A stretch of 64,000 bases of DNA, taken from NCBI GenBank assembly GCA_039812375.1, contig JBDIAO010000001.1, positions 62,001 through 126,000 on the forward strand, read 5' to 3'. This stretch comes from JAGOME01 sp039812375. GTDB taxonomy: Bacteria > Actinomycetota > Actinomycetes > Actinomycetales > Dermatophilaceae. The notes under the pieces were generated by a model. That model had not been told where the DNA came from, made no database searches, and saw nothing but the letters and a program-made list of their open reading frames with translations. A program made the translations under genes and the position numbers. Positions 7,392 to 14,276 of this stretch are shown here, in pieces (within the stretch, counting starts at the first letter, position 1; each line of letters begins with the position of its first letter).

Positions 7392-8053
7392 TGCCAGGAC
7401 CCCAGCGTCGAGGCGCCGGGCCCGCCGGCGGCGAGCGCACCGAGCGCGGTGACCGCCGCGAGCGTCGCGACGACCGTCGTGGCGGCCGCGAGGCCCGGGA
7501 TGCCGACAAGAGCCAGTACCTCGAGCGTGTCGTGACCATCAATCGGGTCGCGAAGGTCGTCAAGGGTGGCCGTCGTTTCAGCTTCACCGCGCTCGTCGTC
7601 GTCGGTGACGGTGACGGCACTGTCGGTGTCGGCTACGGCAAGGCCAAGGAGGTGCCAGCAGCGATCGCCAAGGGCGTCGAGGAAGCGAAGAAGGCCTTCT
7701 TCAAGGTGCCCCGGATCCAGGGCACCATCCCGCACCCGGTCCAGGGTGAGGCTGCAGCCGGTGTCGTCATGCTCCGTCCGGCCAGCCCCGGTACCGGGGT
7801 CATCGCCGGTGGGCCGGTGCGCGCCGTGCTGGAGTGCGCCGGCATCCACGACGTGCTGTCCAAGAGCCTCGGCTCGGACAACGCGATCAACATCGTCCAC
7901 GCGACCGTCGCGGCTCTCAAGGGGCTGGAGCGTCCCGAAGCGGTCGCAGCGCGCCGGGGCCTTCCGGTCGACCAGGTCGCGCCGGCTGCGATGCTGCGGG
8001 CTCAGGCTGCTGGCCGGGAGGCCGAGCGGGCTGCAGCGAAGGCAGGTGCGTGA
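7391..8053 (+). CDS. rpsE: 30S ribosomal protein S5 (uS5)
   Basis: 220 residues. S5 takes part in decoding fidelity and mRNA unwinding. About 45 residues of Arg/Gly/Asp-rich extension precede the core, which begins YLERVVTINRVAKVVKGGRR. The double-stranded RNA-binding fold is followed by PASPGTGVIAGGPVRAVLE. AGGA at 7379-7382 is spaced properly before ATG 7391. The stop overlaps the rpmD start (TGATG). Confidence 0.97.
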   Translation: MPGPQRRGAGPAGGERTERGDRRERRDDRRGGREARDADKSQYLERVVTINRVAKVVKGGRRFSFTALVVVGDGDGTVGVGYGKAKEVPAAIAKGVEEAKKAFFKVPRIQGTIPHPVQGEAAAGVVMLRPASPGTGVIAGGPVRAVLECAGIHDVLSKSLGSDNAINIVHATVAALKGLERPEAVAARRGLPVDQVAPAAMLRAQAAGREAERAAAKAGA

Positions 8054-8235
8054 TGGCTCACCTCAAGGTGACCCAGGTGCGCGGAACGGTGGGCACGCTG
8101 CAGGCGCACCGTGACACCCTGCGAACCCTGGGTCTGAAGCGGATCCACGACGTCGTTGTCAAGGAGGACCGCCCCGAGGTCCGGGGCATGGTCCGTGCGG
8201 TGGCCCATCTGGTCACCGTCGAGGAGGTTGACTGA
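8053..8235 (+). CDS. rpmD: 50S ribosomal protein L30 (uL30)
   Basis: 60 residues, the normal bacterial L30 size. The sequence LKVTQVRGTVGTLQAHRDTL and GLKRIHDVVVKEDRPEVRGM match the family. The ATG at 8053 overlaps the rpsE stop, and rplO starts two bases after its stop. Confidence 0.96.
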   Translation: MAHLKVTQVRGTVGTLQAHRDTLRTLGLKRIHDVVVKEDRPEVRGMVRAVAHLVTVEEVD

Positions 8236-8237
8236 CC

Positions 8238-8735
8238 ATGGCTGACACCACAGCCACCACGCCGACCCAGAGTGGGGCCGGGGACTCCGGCGCAGCCCTG
8301 AAGGTGCACCATCTGCGGCCCGCGCCAGGTGCGAAATCCGCCAAGATCCGCGTCGGCCGTGGTGAGGGCGGCAAACGCGGCAAGACCGCCGGCCGGGGCA
8401 CCAAAGGCACCAAAGCCCGCTACCAGGTTGCGGAGAGCTTCCAGGGTGGGACCACTCCGCTGCACATGCGCTTCCCGAAGCTGCGTGGGTTCAAGAACCC
8501 GTTCCGGACGACGTATCAGGTTGTCAACCTGGACCGGCTCGCTGTGCTCTACCCGCAGGGCGGCGACGTCACCGTTGAGGACCTCGTCGCCAAGGGTGCC
8601 GTGCGCTCCGGTCAGCTCGTCAAGGTCCTGGGCACAGGGGAGATCGGCGTCGCGGTGCACGTCACCGCCGATGCGGTCTCGACCAGCGCCCGGGTGAAGA
8701 TCGAGGGGGCCGGCGGGTCGGTGACCACCGCCTGA
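8238..8735 (+). CDS. rplO: 50S ribosomal protein L15 (uL15)
   Basis: 165 residues. L15 is a late-assembly 50S protein. After a roughly 20-residue Thr/Gly-rich leader, LKVHHLRPAPGAKSAKIRVG and the glycine-rich GRGEGGKRGKTAGRGTKG segment identify it. It is the last ribosomal gene before secY, from which it is separated by 175 bp containing a strong hairpin. Confidence 0.97.
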   Translation: MADTTATTPTQSGAGDSGAALKVHHLRPAPGAKSAKIRVGRGEGGKRGKTAGRGTKGTKARYQVAESFQGGTTPLHMRFPKLRGFKNPFRTTYQVVNLDRLAVLYPQGGDVTVEDLVAKGAVRSGQLVKVLGTGEIGVAVHVTADAVSTSARVKIEGAGGSVTTA

Positions 8736-8746
8736 CCCTGCCCCTC

Positions 8747-8792
8747 GCCGTATGCCGCGAGCCGTCGACCCGGCGGGCCCGCGGCATACGGC
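8747..8792 (+). terminator. 13-bp perfect hairpin between rplO and secY
   Basis: GCCGTATGCCGCG (8747-8759) is perfectly complementary to CGCGGCATACGGC (8780-8792) around a 20-nt loop, 11 bases after the rplO stop. There is no U-tract. It may be a partial terminator or processing structure that lowers secY-adk expression relative to the ribosomal genes. Both arms contain the heptamer GTATGCC, which is over-represented across the window; a third copy lies just downstream at about 8810. Confidence 0.65.
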
Positions 8793-8910
8793 ACGGGTCC
8801 CCCCACGGCATACCCGTCTCGGCCGTCGGCGAACGCACCGGTGACCGGCCGGGGTATCGTGTGACGGATTTCCGACCGCAGCCGCCAGCAGCTGCATCCC
8901 TGGAGGACAC

Positions 8911-10233
8911 GTGCTCACCGCCTTCGGTCGGGCGTTCAAGACGCCCGATCTGCGCAGGAAGATCCTGTTCACTCTGGCGATCATCGCCATCTACCGGCTC
9001 GGCGCCTTCGTCCCCGCGCCCGGGGTGAGCTACCGACGCGTCCAGGAGTGCATGGCCGGAGCAGACACCAATTCTGGTTTCCTCGGCCTGGTCAACCTCT
9101 TCAGCGGTGGCGCACTTCTGCAGTTGTCGATCTTCGCGCTGGGGATCATGCCCTACATCACAGCGAGCATCATCGTCCAGCTGCTCACGGTCGTCATCCC
9201 CCGCTTCGAGACCTTGAAGAAGGAGGGACAGGCCGGGCAGACGAAGATGACGCAGTACACCCGATACCTGACCATCGGGCTGGCCATCCTGCAGTCCTCG
9301 ACACTGGTCACCTTTGCGCACAACCCACAGCAGTTGTTCGGAAACCCGGCGTGCACGAGCATTCTCGTCGACGACTCCGTCGTGACCATCTTGATCATGG
9401 TGCTGACGATGACGGCGGGCACCGGGCTCATCATGTGGCTGGGTGAACTCGTCACCGACAAGGGCGTCGGCAACGGCATGTCGGTCCTCATTTTCACCTC
9501 GATCGCCGCCGGGTTTCCCGGGTCACTCTGGGCGATCCAGCAGAAGGACGGTCGGTGGGACATCCTCATCGGGGTTGTCCTGCTCGGCTTCGCGATCATC
9601 GCTGCCGTGGTCTACGTCGAGCAGAGTCAGCGCCGCATTCCGGTGCAGTACGCCAAGCGGATGGTCGGGCGGCGCGTCTACGGCGGGACCTCGACCTACA
9701 TCCCGCTCAAGGTCAACATGGCGGGGGTCATCCCGATCATCTTCGCCGCCTCGCTCATCGCGATGCCGGCGCTTGTCGCGCAGTTCGCCATCAAGCCGGA
9801 CGGCACCGGGCCGGGGTGGGCGAACTGGATCCAGGCGAACCTCACCCGGGGCGACCACTGGGTCTACATGCTCACCTATGCGGTGCTCATCCTGTTCTTC
9901 ACCTTCTTCTACGTCTCGATCACGTTCAACCCCAATGAGGTCGCCGACAACATGAAGAAGTACGGCGGCTTCATCCCGGGTATTCGCGCTGGGCGACCCA
10001 CAGCCGAGTACCTGCAGTACGTCCTCACCCGCATCACCGTGCCGGGAGCGATTTACCTCACGTTCATCTCACTCATCCCGCTGATTGCACTGGCCCTCGC
10101 CGGGGGTAACGCCGCCGCGAACTTCCCGTTCGGGGGCACCTCGATCCTCATCGTCGTCGGGGTCGGCCTCGAGACGGTCAAGCAGATCGAGGCCCAGCTG
10201 CAACAGCGGCACTACGAAGGGTTCCTGCGTTAG
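8911..10233 (+). CDS. secY: preprotein translocase subunit SecY
   Basis: 440 residues with about ten membrane segments. It is the channel-forming subunit of the SecYEG translocon. The start MLTAFGRAFKTPDLRRKIL, the plug region (FSGGALLQLSIFALGIMPYI) and cytoplasmic loop 5 (IPVQYAKRMVGRRVYGGTST) are typical. The GTG start is preceded by GGAGG. A TATCGT box at 8855-8860 could give it a promoter separate from the spc operon. The adk ATG follows its TAG directly. Confidence 0.98.
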   Translation: MLTAFGRAFKTPDLRRKILFTLAIIAIYRLGAFVPAPGVSYRRVQECMAGADTNSGFLGLVNLFSGGALLQLSIFALGIMPYITASIIVQLLTVVIPRFETLKKEGQAGQTKMTQYTRYLTIGLAILQSSTLVTFAHNPQQLFGNPACTSILVDDSVVTILIMVLTMTAGTGLIMWLGELVTDKGVGNGMSVLIFTSIAAGFPGSLWAIQQKDGRWDILIGVVLLGFAIIAAVVYVEQSQRRIPVQYAKRMVGRRVYGGTSTYIPLKVNMAGVIPIIFAASLIAMPALVAQFAIKPDGTGPGWANWIQANLTRGDHWVYMLTYAVLILFFTFFYVSITFNPNEVADNMKKYGGFIPGIRAGRPTAEYLQYVLTRITVPGAIYLTFISLIPLIALALAGGNAAANFPFGGTSILIVVGVGLETVKQIEAQLQQRHYEGFLR

Positions 10234-10794
10234 ATGCAACTCATCATCCTTGGCCCTCCCGGAGCAGGTAAGGGCACCCAAGCAGCGCGGGTTGCCGAGC
10301 ATCTCGGCATCCCGGCGATCTCGACGGGTGAGATCTTCCGCGCCAACATCCGGGGCGGGACCCAACTCGGCCAGCAGGTGGCATCGATCCTCGCCTCAGG
10401 TGGTTTCGTCTCCGACGACATCACCAACGCAATCGTGGCGGACCGGCTCTCCCAGGAAGACTGTGTCCCCGGGTTCCTCCTCGACGGCTATCCCCGCACG
10501 ATCGCGCAGGTGGTCGCGCTCGAAGCGATGCTCGCGCAGAGTGGTCGGCCGCTGACTCGAGTCCTCGAACTGGTCGTGCCCGATGACGCCGTCGTGGCCC
10601 GGCTGCTCAAGAGAGCCCAGGTGGAGGGACGGGCCGACGACACCGAGGAGGTCATCCGGGAACGGATGGCGATCTACCACCGGGAGACCAAGCCGCTGTC
10701 GGACGCCTACACTGAGCGCGGTCTGCTGACGCGGGTCGATGGTGAGGGCGACATCGACGAGGTCACCCAGCGCCTGGTGGCTGCGCTCGGGTAG
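10234..10794 (+). CDS. adk: adenylate kinase, short form
   Basis: 186 residues. It catalyses ATP + AMP to 2 ADP. The P-loop GPPGAGKGTQ is at residues 7-16, the AMP-binding STGEIFRANI follows, and LDGYPRT is present. Between them the LID domain is the short type (no zinc or long insertion), as in other actinobacteria. The gene abuts secY with no spacer. In many actinobacteria map follows immediately; here about 1.35 kb intervenes. Confidence 0.97.
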   Translation: MQLIILGPPGAGKGTQAARVAEHLGIPAISTGEIFRANIRGGTQLGQQVASILASGGFVSDDITNAIVADRLSQEDCVPGFLLDGYPRTIAQVVALEAMLAQSGRPLTRVLELVVPDDAVVARLLKRAQVEGRADDTEEVIRERMAIYHRETKPLSDAYTERGLLTRVDGEGDIDEVTQRLVAALG

Positions 10795-10872
10795 GCCCCA
10801 CCCGTCGAGTGTCCCGCCCAGTTCCCGGCAGCCCCGAAACCGTCGAGTGTTCGGCCCGGGTCTGGGCCGAGA

Positions 10873-10938
10873 CCGTCGAGTGAGGACAACACGCCGTATG
10901 CCACGTGGCTGGTACGGCGGGTTCTCCTCACTCGACGG
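10873..10938. repeat. nested palindromic element, copy 1
   Basis: The outer arms CCGTCGAGTGAGGA (10873-10886) and TCCTCACTCGACGG (10925-10938) are perfectly complementary. Inside lie CGCCGTA (10892-10898) with TACGGCG (10913-10919), and at the centre the palindrome GCCACGTGGC (10900-10909). Two further GTCGAGTG half-motifs lie upstream at about 10804 and 10844. A second copy in the same orientation lies at 12034-12095, on the other side of the DUF559 gene. Confidence 0.9.
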
Positions 10939-10973
10939 GCGCTGTGGATAACAGACGGGCGCTGTGGATAACA
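10934..10973 (+). repeat. 20-bp tandem pair with DnaA-box-like sequence
   Basis: GACGGGCGCTGTGGATAACA occurs twice head to tail (10934-10953, 10954-10973). Each unit contains TGTGGATAA, the complement of the consensus DnaA box TTATCCACA. It lies directly upstream of the DUF559-type gene. Two boxes alone do not make an origin; a regulatory role or a mobile-element footprint is possible. Confidence 0.8.
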
Positions 10974-11010
10974 GCGGCGGCGCGTCAGCGGATCCGGGCA
11001 CGCTGGGGGT

Positions 11011-11976
11011 GTGCGACCGCAACCATTGCCAGCAGCTCTGGCCGATGCGCCGTTCAGCGTCCGACAGGCCCGGGACCACGATGTTCCCCAGCAGCGGCTA
11101 CGGCGAAAGGATCTGATCACTCCCACTCGGGGCGTGCGGTCGCACACCCCGAGTAGCACCGTCGCGGACCGGGCGCGCGAAGTCCAGCTGGGTCTGGGGG
11201 AGCGGACCGCGTTCTCGCACGTGACTGCAGCGCTGCTGTGGGGTCTGCCGCTACCTCATGCTCTCGCCGGCCGCGCGGATCTCGATGTCATGACGTGCAC
11301 TCGTGGCGGTCAAGTTGTGCGCACCGGGTGCGTCGGTCATCGAGGATTGGAGCGGCGCACGGTGACTCTGGTCGATGATGTCCGCGTCGTCTCCATGGCC
11401 GACACCTGGTGTGATCTGGCTGATCTTGGGCGAAGGCGAATCAGCACGGATGACCTCGTCGTCATCGGGGATGCATGCGTGGCTGCGCTCGACGCGCGCT
11501 CGCGGGCCGTCATCCATCCCGGGGCTCGGACATCGCCGGGGGTCCGGGCACTGCACGAGGCGCTCGGTGGCAGGGTTCGACCACGCGGCAAGGTGATGCT
11601 GCGCGAGGCGCTCCAACTCATCCGCCCCCGAGTCCGTTCACCCATGGAGTCCCGGTCCCGGCTGATGTTCATCCGGGCCGGGTTTCCCGAGCCCGAGGTC
11701 AACGGCATCATCGCCGACGAGGGTGGGGGCTGGCTCGCCGAAGGGGACCTCGTATGGCGCGCCGAACAGGTCATCGGCGAATACCAGGGGGAAGCCCACG
11801 GTGGCATCACTCGACGGAGCAGGGACGCGTCGAGGTCGCGACTGCTGGCCAGTCGTGGCTGGATCGTGGAGGAACTCTTCGCAGAGGACGTGTTCGCCCG
11901 GCCGCGTCGCGTCGACGTGTTGCAGCGCATGGCCGGGCACCTGGATCTGGATCCTGGCACGTTGCTCATCGCGTGA
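11011..11976 (+). CDS. DUF559-type endonuclease-like protein (AbiEi-like N-terminus)
   Basis: 321 residues from a GTG start. The N-terminal third (SVRQARDHDVPQQRLRRKDL, then AFSHVTAALLWGLPLP) resembles the winged-helix and DUF-type region common to actinobacterial AbiEi-like/DUF559 proteins. The C-terminal part has a Vsr-like PD-(D/E)xK layout: GDLVWRAEQVIGEYQGEAHG, then a basic helix and GWIVEELFAEDVF. This suggests a nuclease fold, but activity is not shown. The gene sits between adk and map, flanked by direct copies of a palindromic element, so it looks like an inserted cassette. The family assignment is from pattern recall. Confidence 0.6.
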   Translation: MRPQPLPAALADAPFSVRQARDHDVPQQRLRRKDLITPTRGVRSHTPSSTVADRAREVQLGLGERTAFSHVTAALLWGLPLPHALAGRADLDVMTCTRGGQVVRTGCVGHRGLERRTVTLVDDVRVVSMADTWCDLADLGRRRISTDDLVVIGDACVAALDARSRAVIHPGARTSPGVRALHEALGGRVRPRGKVMLREALQLIRPRVRSPMESRSRLMFIRAGFPEPEVNGIIADEGGGWLAEGDLVWRAEQVIGEYQGEAHGGITRRSRDASRSRLLASRGWIVEELFAEDVFARPRRVDVLQRMAGHLDLDPGTLLIA

Positions 11977-12033
11977 CCCCCAGTGACCACGCTCTCGCCG
12001 AGGCCGTACGACGCCGAGACCCGCGCCACGACG

Positions 12034-12095
12034 GTCGAGTGAGGAGTACGCGCCGTATGAGGCAGGGCTGGTGCGGCGTGTTCTCCTCACTCGAC
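12034..12095. repeat. nested palindromic element, copy 2
   Basis: GTCGAGTGAGGAG (12034-12046) pairs with CTCCTCACTCGAC (12083-12095). The inner arms are CGCCGTA (12051-12057) and TGCGGCG (12072-12078, one G-U pair). Sequence and order match copy 1 at 10873-10938 in the same orientation, so the two copies form direct repeats around the DUF559-type gene. Confidence 0.9.
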
Positions 12096-12135
12096 TGTCT
12101 GGAGGCGGGGGTCGGGTCAGCGAGTCGCCGACGGG

Positions 12136-12141
12136 TAGGGT
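12136..12141 (+). promoter_or_regulatory. candidate -10 box of map
   Basis: TAGGGT ends 8 nt before the GTG at 12150, and no Shine-Dalgarno sequence is seen. The layout suggests a leaderless or nearly leaderless transcript. No clear -35 box. Confidence 0.4.
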
Positions 12142-12149
12142 GACCCCCC

Positions 12150-13016
12150 GTGGGAATGCGTGGACGCCGGCGGACCAGGACGCTGCCCGGCAAGAGCCCT
12201 GAGCAACTCGCCGGGATGCGCACCGCCGGACTAGTGGTCGCCCGGACCCTGGCGTTGCTCGCCGAGAGCGTGCGTCCAGGCATGTCCACGCTCGACCTCG
12301 ACACCCTCGCAGAAACACACATCCGTGACCAGGGGGGCATCCCGAACTTCCAGCTCGTTCCCGGATACCGACACACCCTGTGCACGAGCGTCAACGAGGA
12401 GATCGTCCACGGCATACCTCGTGCCGACAAGCGCCTTGCCGAGGGTGACCTGCTTTCTGTCGACTGTGGTGCTCAGGTCGGGACGTGGAACGGTGATGCT
12501 GCCTTCTCCTGCATTGTCGGAGGCCGCGACGCCGGCAGCGCTGTGGACCTCGCCTTGGCCGACGACACCGAGGAGGCGCTGTGGGCAGGGATTGTCGCGA
12601 TGCGGAGCGGGGGCAGGCTGTATGCCGTGGGTGAGGCCGTGGAGGGCTGCGTCATCGCGGCGGGGGAGCGACGTGGGCGAGAATACGGGATTGTCGAGGA
12701 CTACGTCGGGCACGGCATTGGGACATCGATGCACATGGACCCGCACGTACCCAACTTCGCGATCAAGGGCCGTAGTCCGGTGCTCGGGGAGGGGACGACG
12801 ATCTGCGTCGAGCCGATGGTCACTCTTGGCGCCCAAGACAACGAGGTGCTCGCCGATGACTGGACTGTTGTGACCAGGGACCGGATGCGTGCGGCGCACT
12901 GGGAGCACTCGATCGCGGTGACCAGTGCGGGGCTCTGCGTCCTCACCGCACTCGACGGGGGAGCGGAGCAACTGGCCCGCCTCGGCGCGAACTACGCCCC
13001 GATTGACCCGGCTTGA
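12150..13016 (+). CDS. map: type I methionine aminopeptidase
   Basis: 288 residues from GTG. It removes N-terminal methionine from new proteins. The dinuclear metal ligands are visible: the Asp of SVDCGA, the Asp of NGDAAFS, the His of VGHGIGTSMH, the Glu of TICVEPMVT and the Glu of HWEHSIAVT. The substrate loop LCTSVNEEIVHGIP is complete. The first roughly 18 basic residues form a small leader. In most actinobacteria infA follows; here it is about 10.4 kb further on. Confidence 0.95.
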   Translation: MGMRGRRRTRTLPGKSPEQLAGMRTAGLVVARTLALLAESVRPGMSTLDLDTLAETHIRDQGGIPNFQLVPGYRHTLCTSVNEEIVHGIPRADKRLAEGDLLSVDCGAQVGTWNGDAAFSCIVGGRDAGSAVDLALADDTEEALWAGIVAMRSGGRLYAVGEAVEGCVIAAGERRGREYGIVEDYVGHGIGTSMHMDPHVPNFAIKGRSPVLGEGTTICVEPMVTLGAQDNEVLADDWTVVTRDRMRAAHWEHSIAVTSAGLCVLTALDGGAEQLARLGANYAPIDPA

Positions 13017-13046
13017 GCCAGACTGCCTCGTCGGCGAACCCGGGCC

Positions 13047-14090
13047 TCAGCCCGCGGTGGGATTCGAGGCCGCGTCGACGAGGTCGGGGTGGTGGATCGC
13101 AGCGACGTCCGGGTGGGCCCGGAGCCGGGCCTTGAGCAGGTTGTCGCCGAAGGTCCCGGAGATGTGGTTCGCCGGGTCGCGGGTTACCCCATGGGCCTGT
13201 GCGGCGAGATCTGCCGGCAGTTCCAGCCGGGGCATGGCCCGGTCCAGGGCCGGGTTGAGAAAGAACGGGATCGATAGCCGCGAGGCCCCTGCCGGTGGCG
13301 AGAGCACCCGGTGCGTCGTCGCCTTGAGATAGCCGCCAGTCGCGAACTCCATGAGCTCGCCGATGTTGACGACAAAGGCCCCGGGCACCGGGGGCGCATC
13401 GATCCAGTGACCGTTGTACTCGATCTGCAGGCCGCCCTTGCCCGGCTCGACGAGGAGCAGAGTGAGCACCCCGGGATCCTTGTGGGCACCGACCCCCTGC
13501 CGGTCCTCGTCGTCGCGTCCGGGGTAACGCACGAGCTTGATCAGGGTCGATGGCTCCAGCCCGAAGGCGTCGTCGAAGATGTCCGCAGGGCTGCCGAGCG
13601 CCTGCGCCCAGGCATGGAGCAACCGCATACCGATCCGGGTGCACCGTCGCTCCCAGTCCGTGAAGACCGTCCGCAGCTCGGGCAATTGATCCGGCCACTG
13701 GTTCGGGCCTTCGAGCCGCAGGAACGCGGGCCCACCGCCCACGGTGGGTCGCTCGGCTCCGAGGTCGATCTGCTCGCGCCAGTCGACGTGCCCCTGGGTC
13801 AGCTCGCCGCCGGTGCGGGTGTAACCACGAAACTGCGCGCTGCGGGTCATTTCCACCGCGAGCTTGTCCTTCTCGGGAAGGGCGAAGAATCGTTCTGCCG
13901 CACTGAAGGCCGCAGCCATGTCCTCCTCCGGTATGCCGTGACCGACGAGGTAGCAGAAGCCCACCTCGTGCATCGCCTGCAGCAGGTTCGACCGGAAGGA
14001 GTCAGCCGCAGTCTCGTCCGCATCGAGCAGGGCGAGGTCGAGAATGGGCAGATCTGCGTCGGGTAGTTCGCGGCGGTCCGCTCTTGACAT
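13047..14090 (-). CDS. 2-oxoglutarate/Fe(II)-dependent oxygenase, IPNS-like family
   Basis: 347 residues in two domains: a DIOX_N segment (LPILDLALL to about residue 150) and the 2OG-Fe(II) double-stranded beta-helix. The expected Fe ligands are His203 and Asp205 (GAHKDPG) and His260 (ATTHRV). The cosubstrate-binding RxS is Arg271 and Ser273 (RLSIPFF). The substrate is unknown; relatives include isopenicillin N synthase and plant-like dioxygenases. It is convergent with map and divergent from mutA. Confidence 0.85.
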   Translation of the reverse strand: MSRADRRELPDADLPILDLALLDADETAADSFRSNLLQAMHEVGFCYLVGHGIPEEDMAAAFSAAERFFALPEKDKLAVEMTRSAQFRGYTRTGGELTQGHVDWREQIDLGAERPTVGGGPAFLRLEGPNQWPDQLPELRTVFTDWERRCTRIGMRLLHAWAQALGSPADIFDDAFGLEPSTLIKLVRYPGRDDEDRQGVGAHKDPGVLTLLLVEPGKGGLQIEYNGHWIDAPPVPGAFVVNIGELMEFATGGYLKATTHRVLSPPAGASRLSIPFFLNPALDRAMPRLELPADLAAQAHGVTRDPANHISGTFGDNLLKARLRAHPDVAAIHHPDLVDAASNPTAG

Positions 14091-14096
14091 GGTTCG

Positions 14097-14102
14097 ACTG
14101 TA
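14097..14102 (-). promoter_or_regulatory. candidate -10 box of the 2OG oxygenase gene
   Basis: Reading on the minus strand, TACAGT ends exactly 6 nt before the ATG at 14090. This is the spacing expected for a leaderless mRNA. Confidence 0.45.
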
Positions 14103-14276
14103 GGCAACGACGGTGACATCCGGCGCGTCGTCTCGCTGGGCTCGTGGCGCCCGTCATCTCGCTGGGCGACTGTCCGGGCAACCGATGTGGGGGAGCTCTC
14201 CGGCTACGGCCGCCGTGATCCAGGGGTGGGTCGATAGGCTGGTCGAGGCCCGTTTCCCGGATAGAGGAGCACCGCG

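Noticed and set aside
10934..10973. Replication origin
   Set aside because: Only two DnaA-box-like sites, no AT-rich unwinding region and no dnaA, dnaN or rpmH nearby.
14091..14276. Cobalamin riboswitch upstream of mutA
   Set aside because: The 186-bp spacer shows no B12-box-like sequence or extended structure; mutA has an ordinary GAGGAG site.
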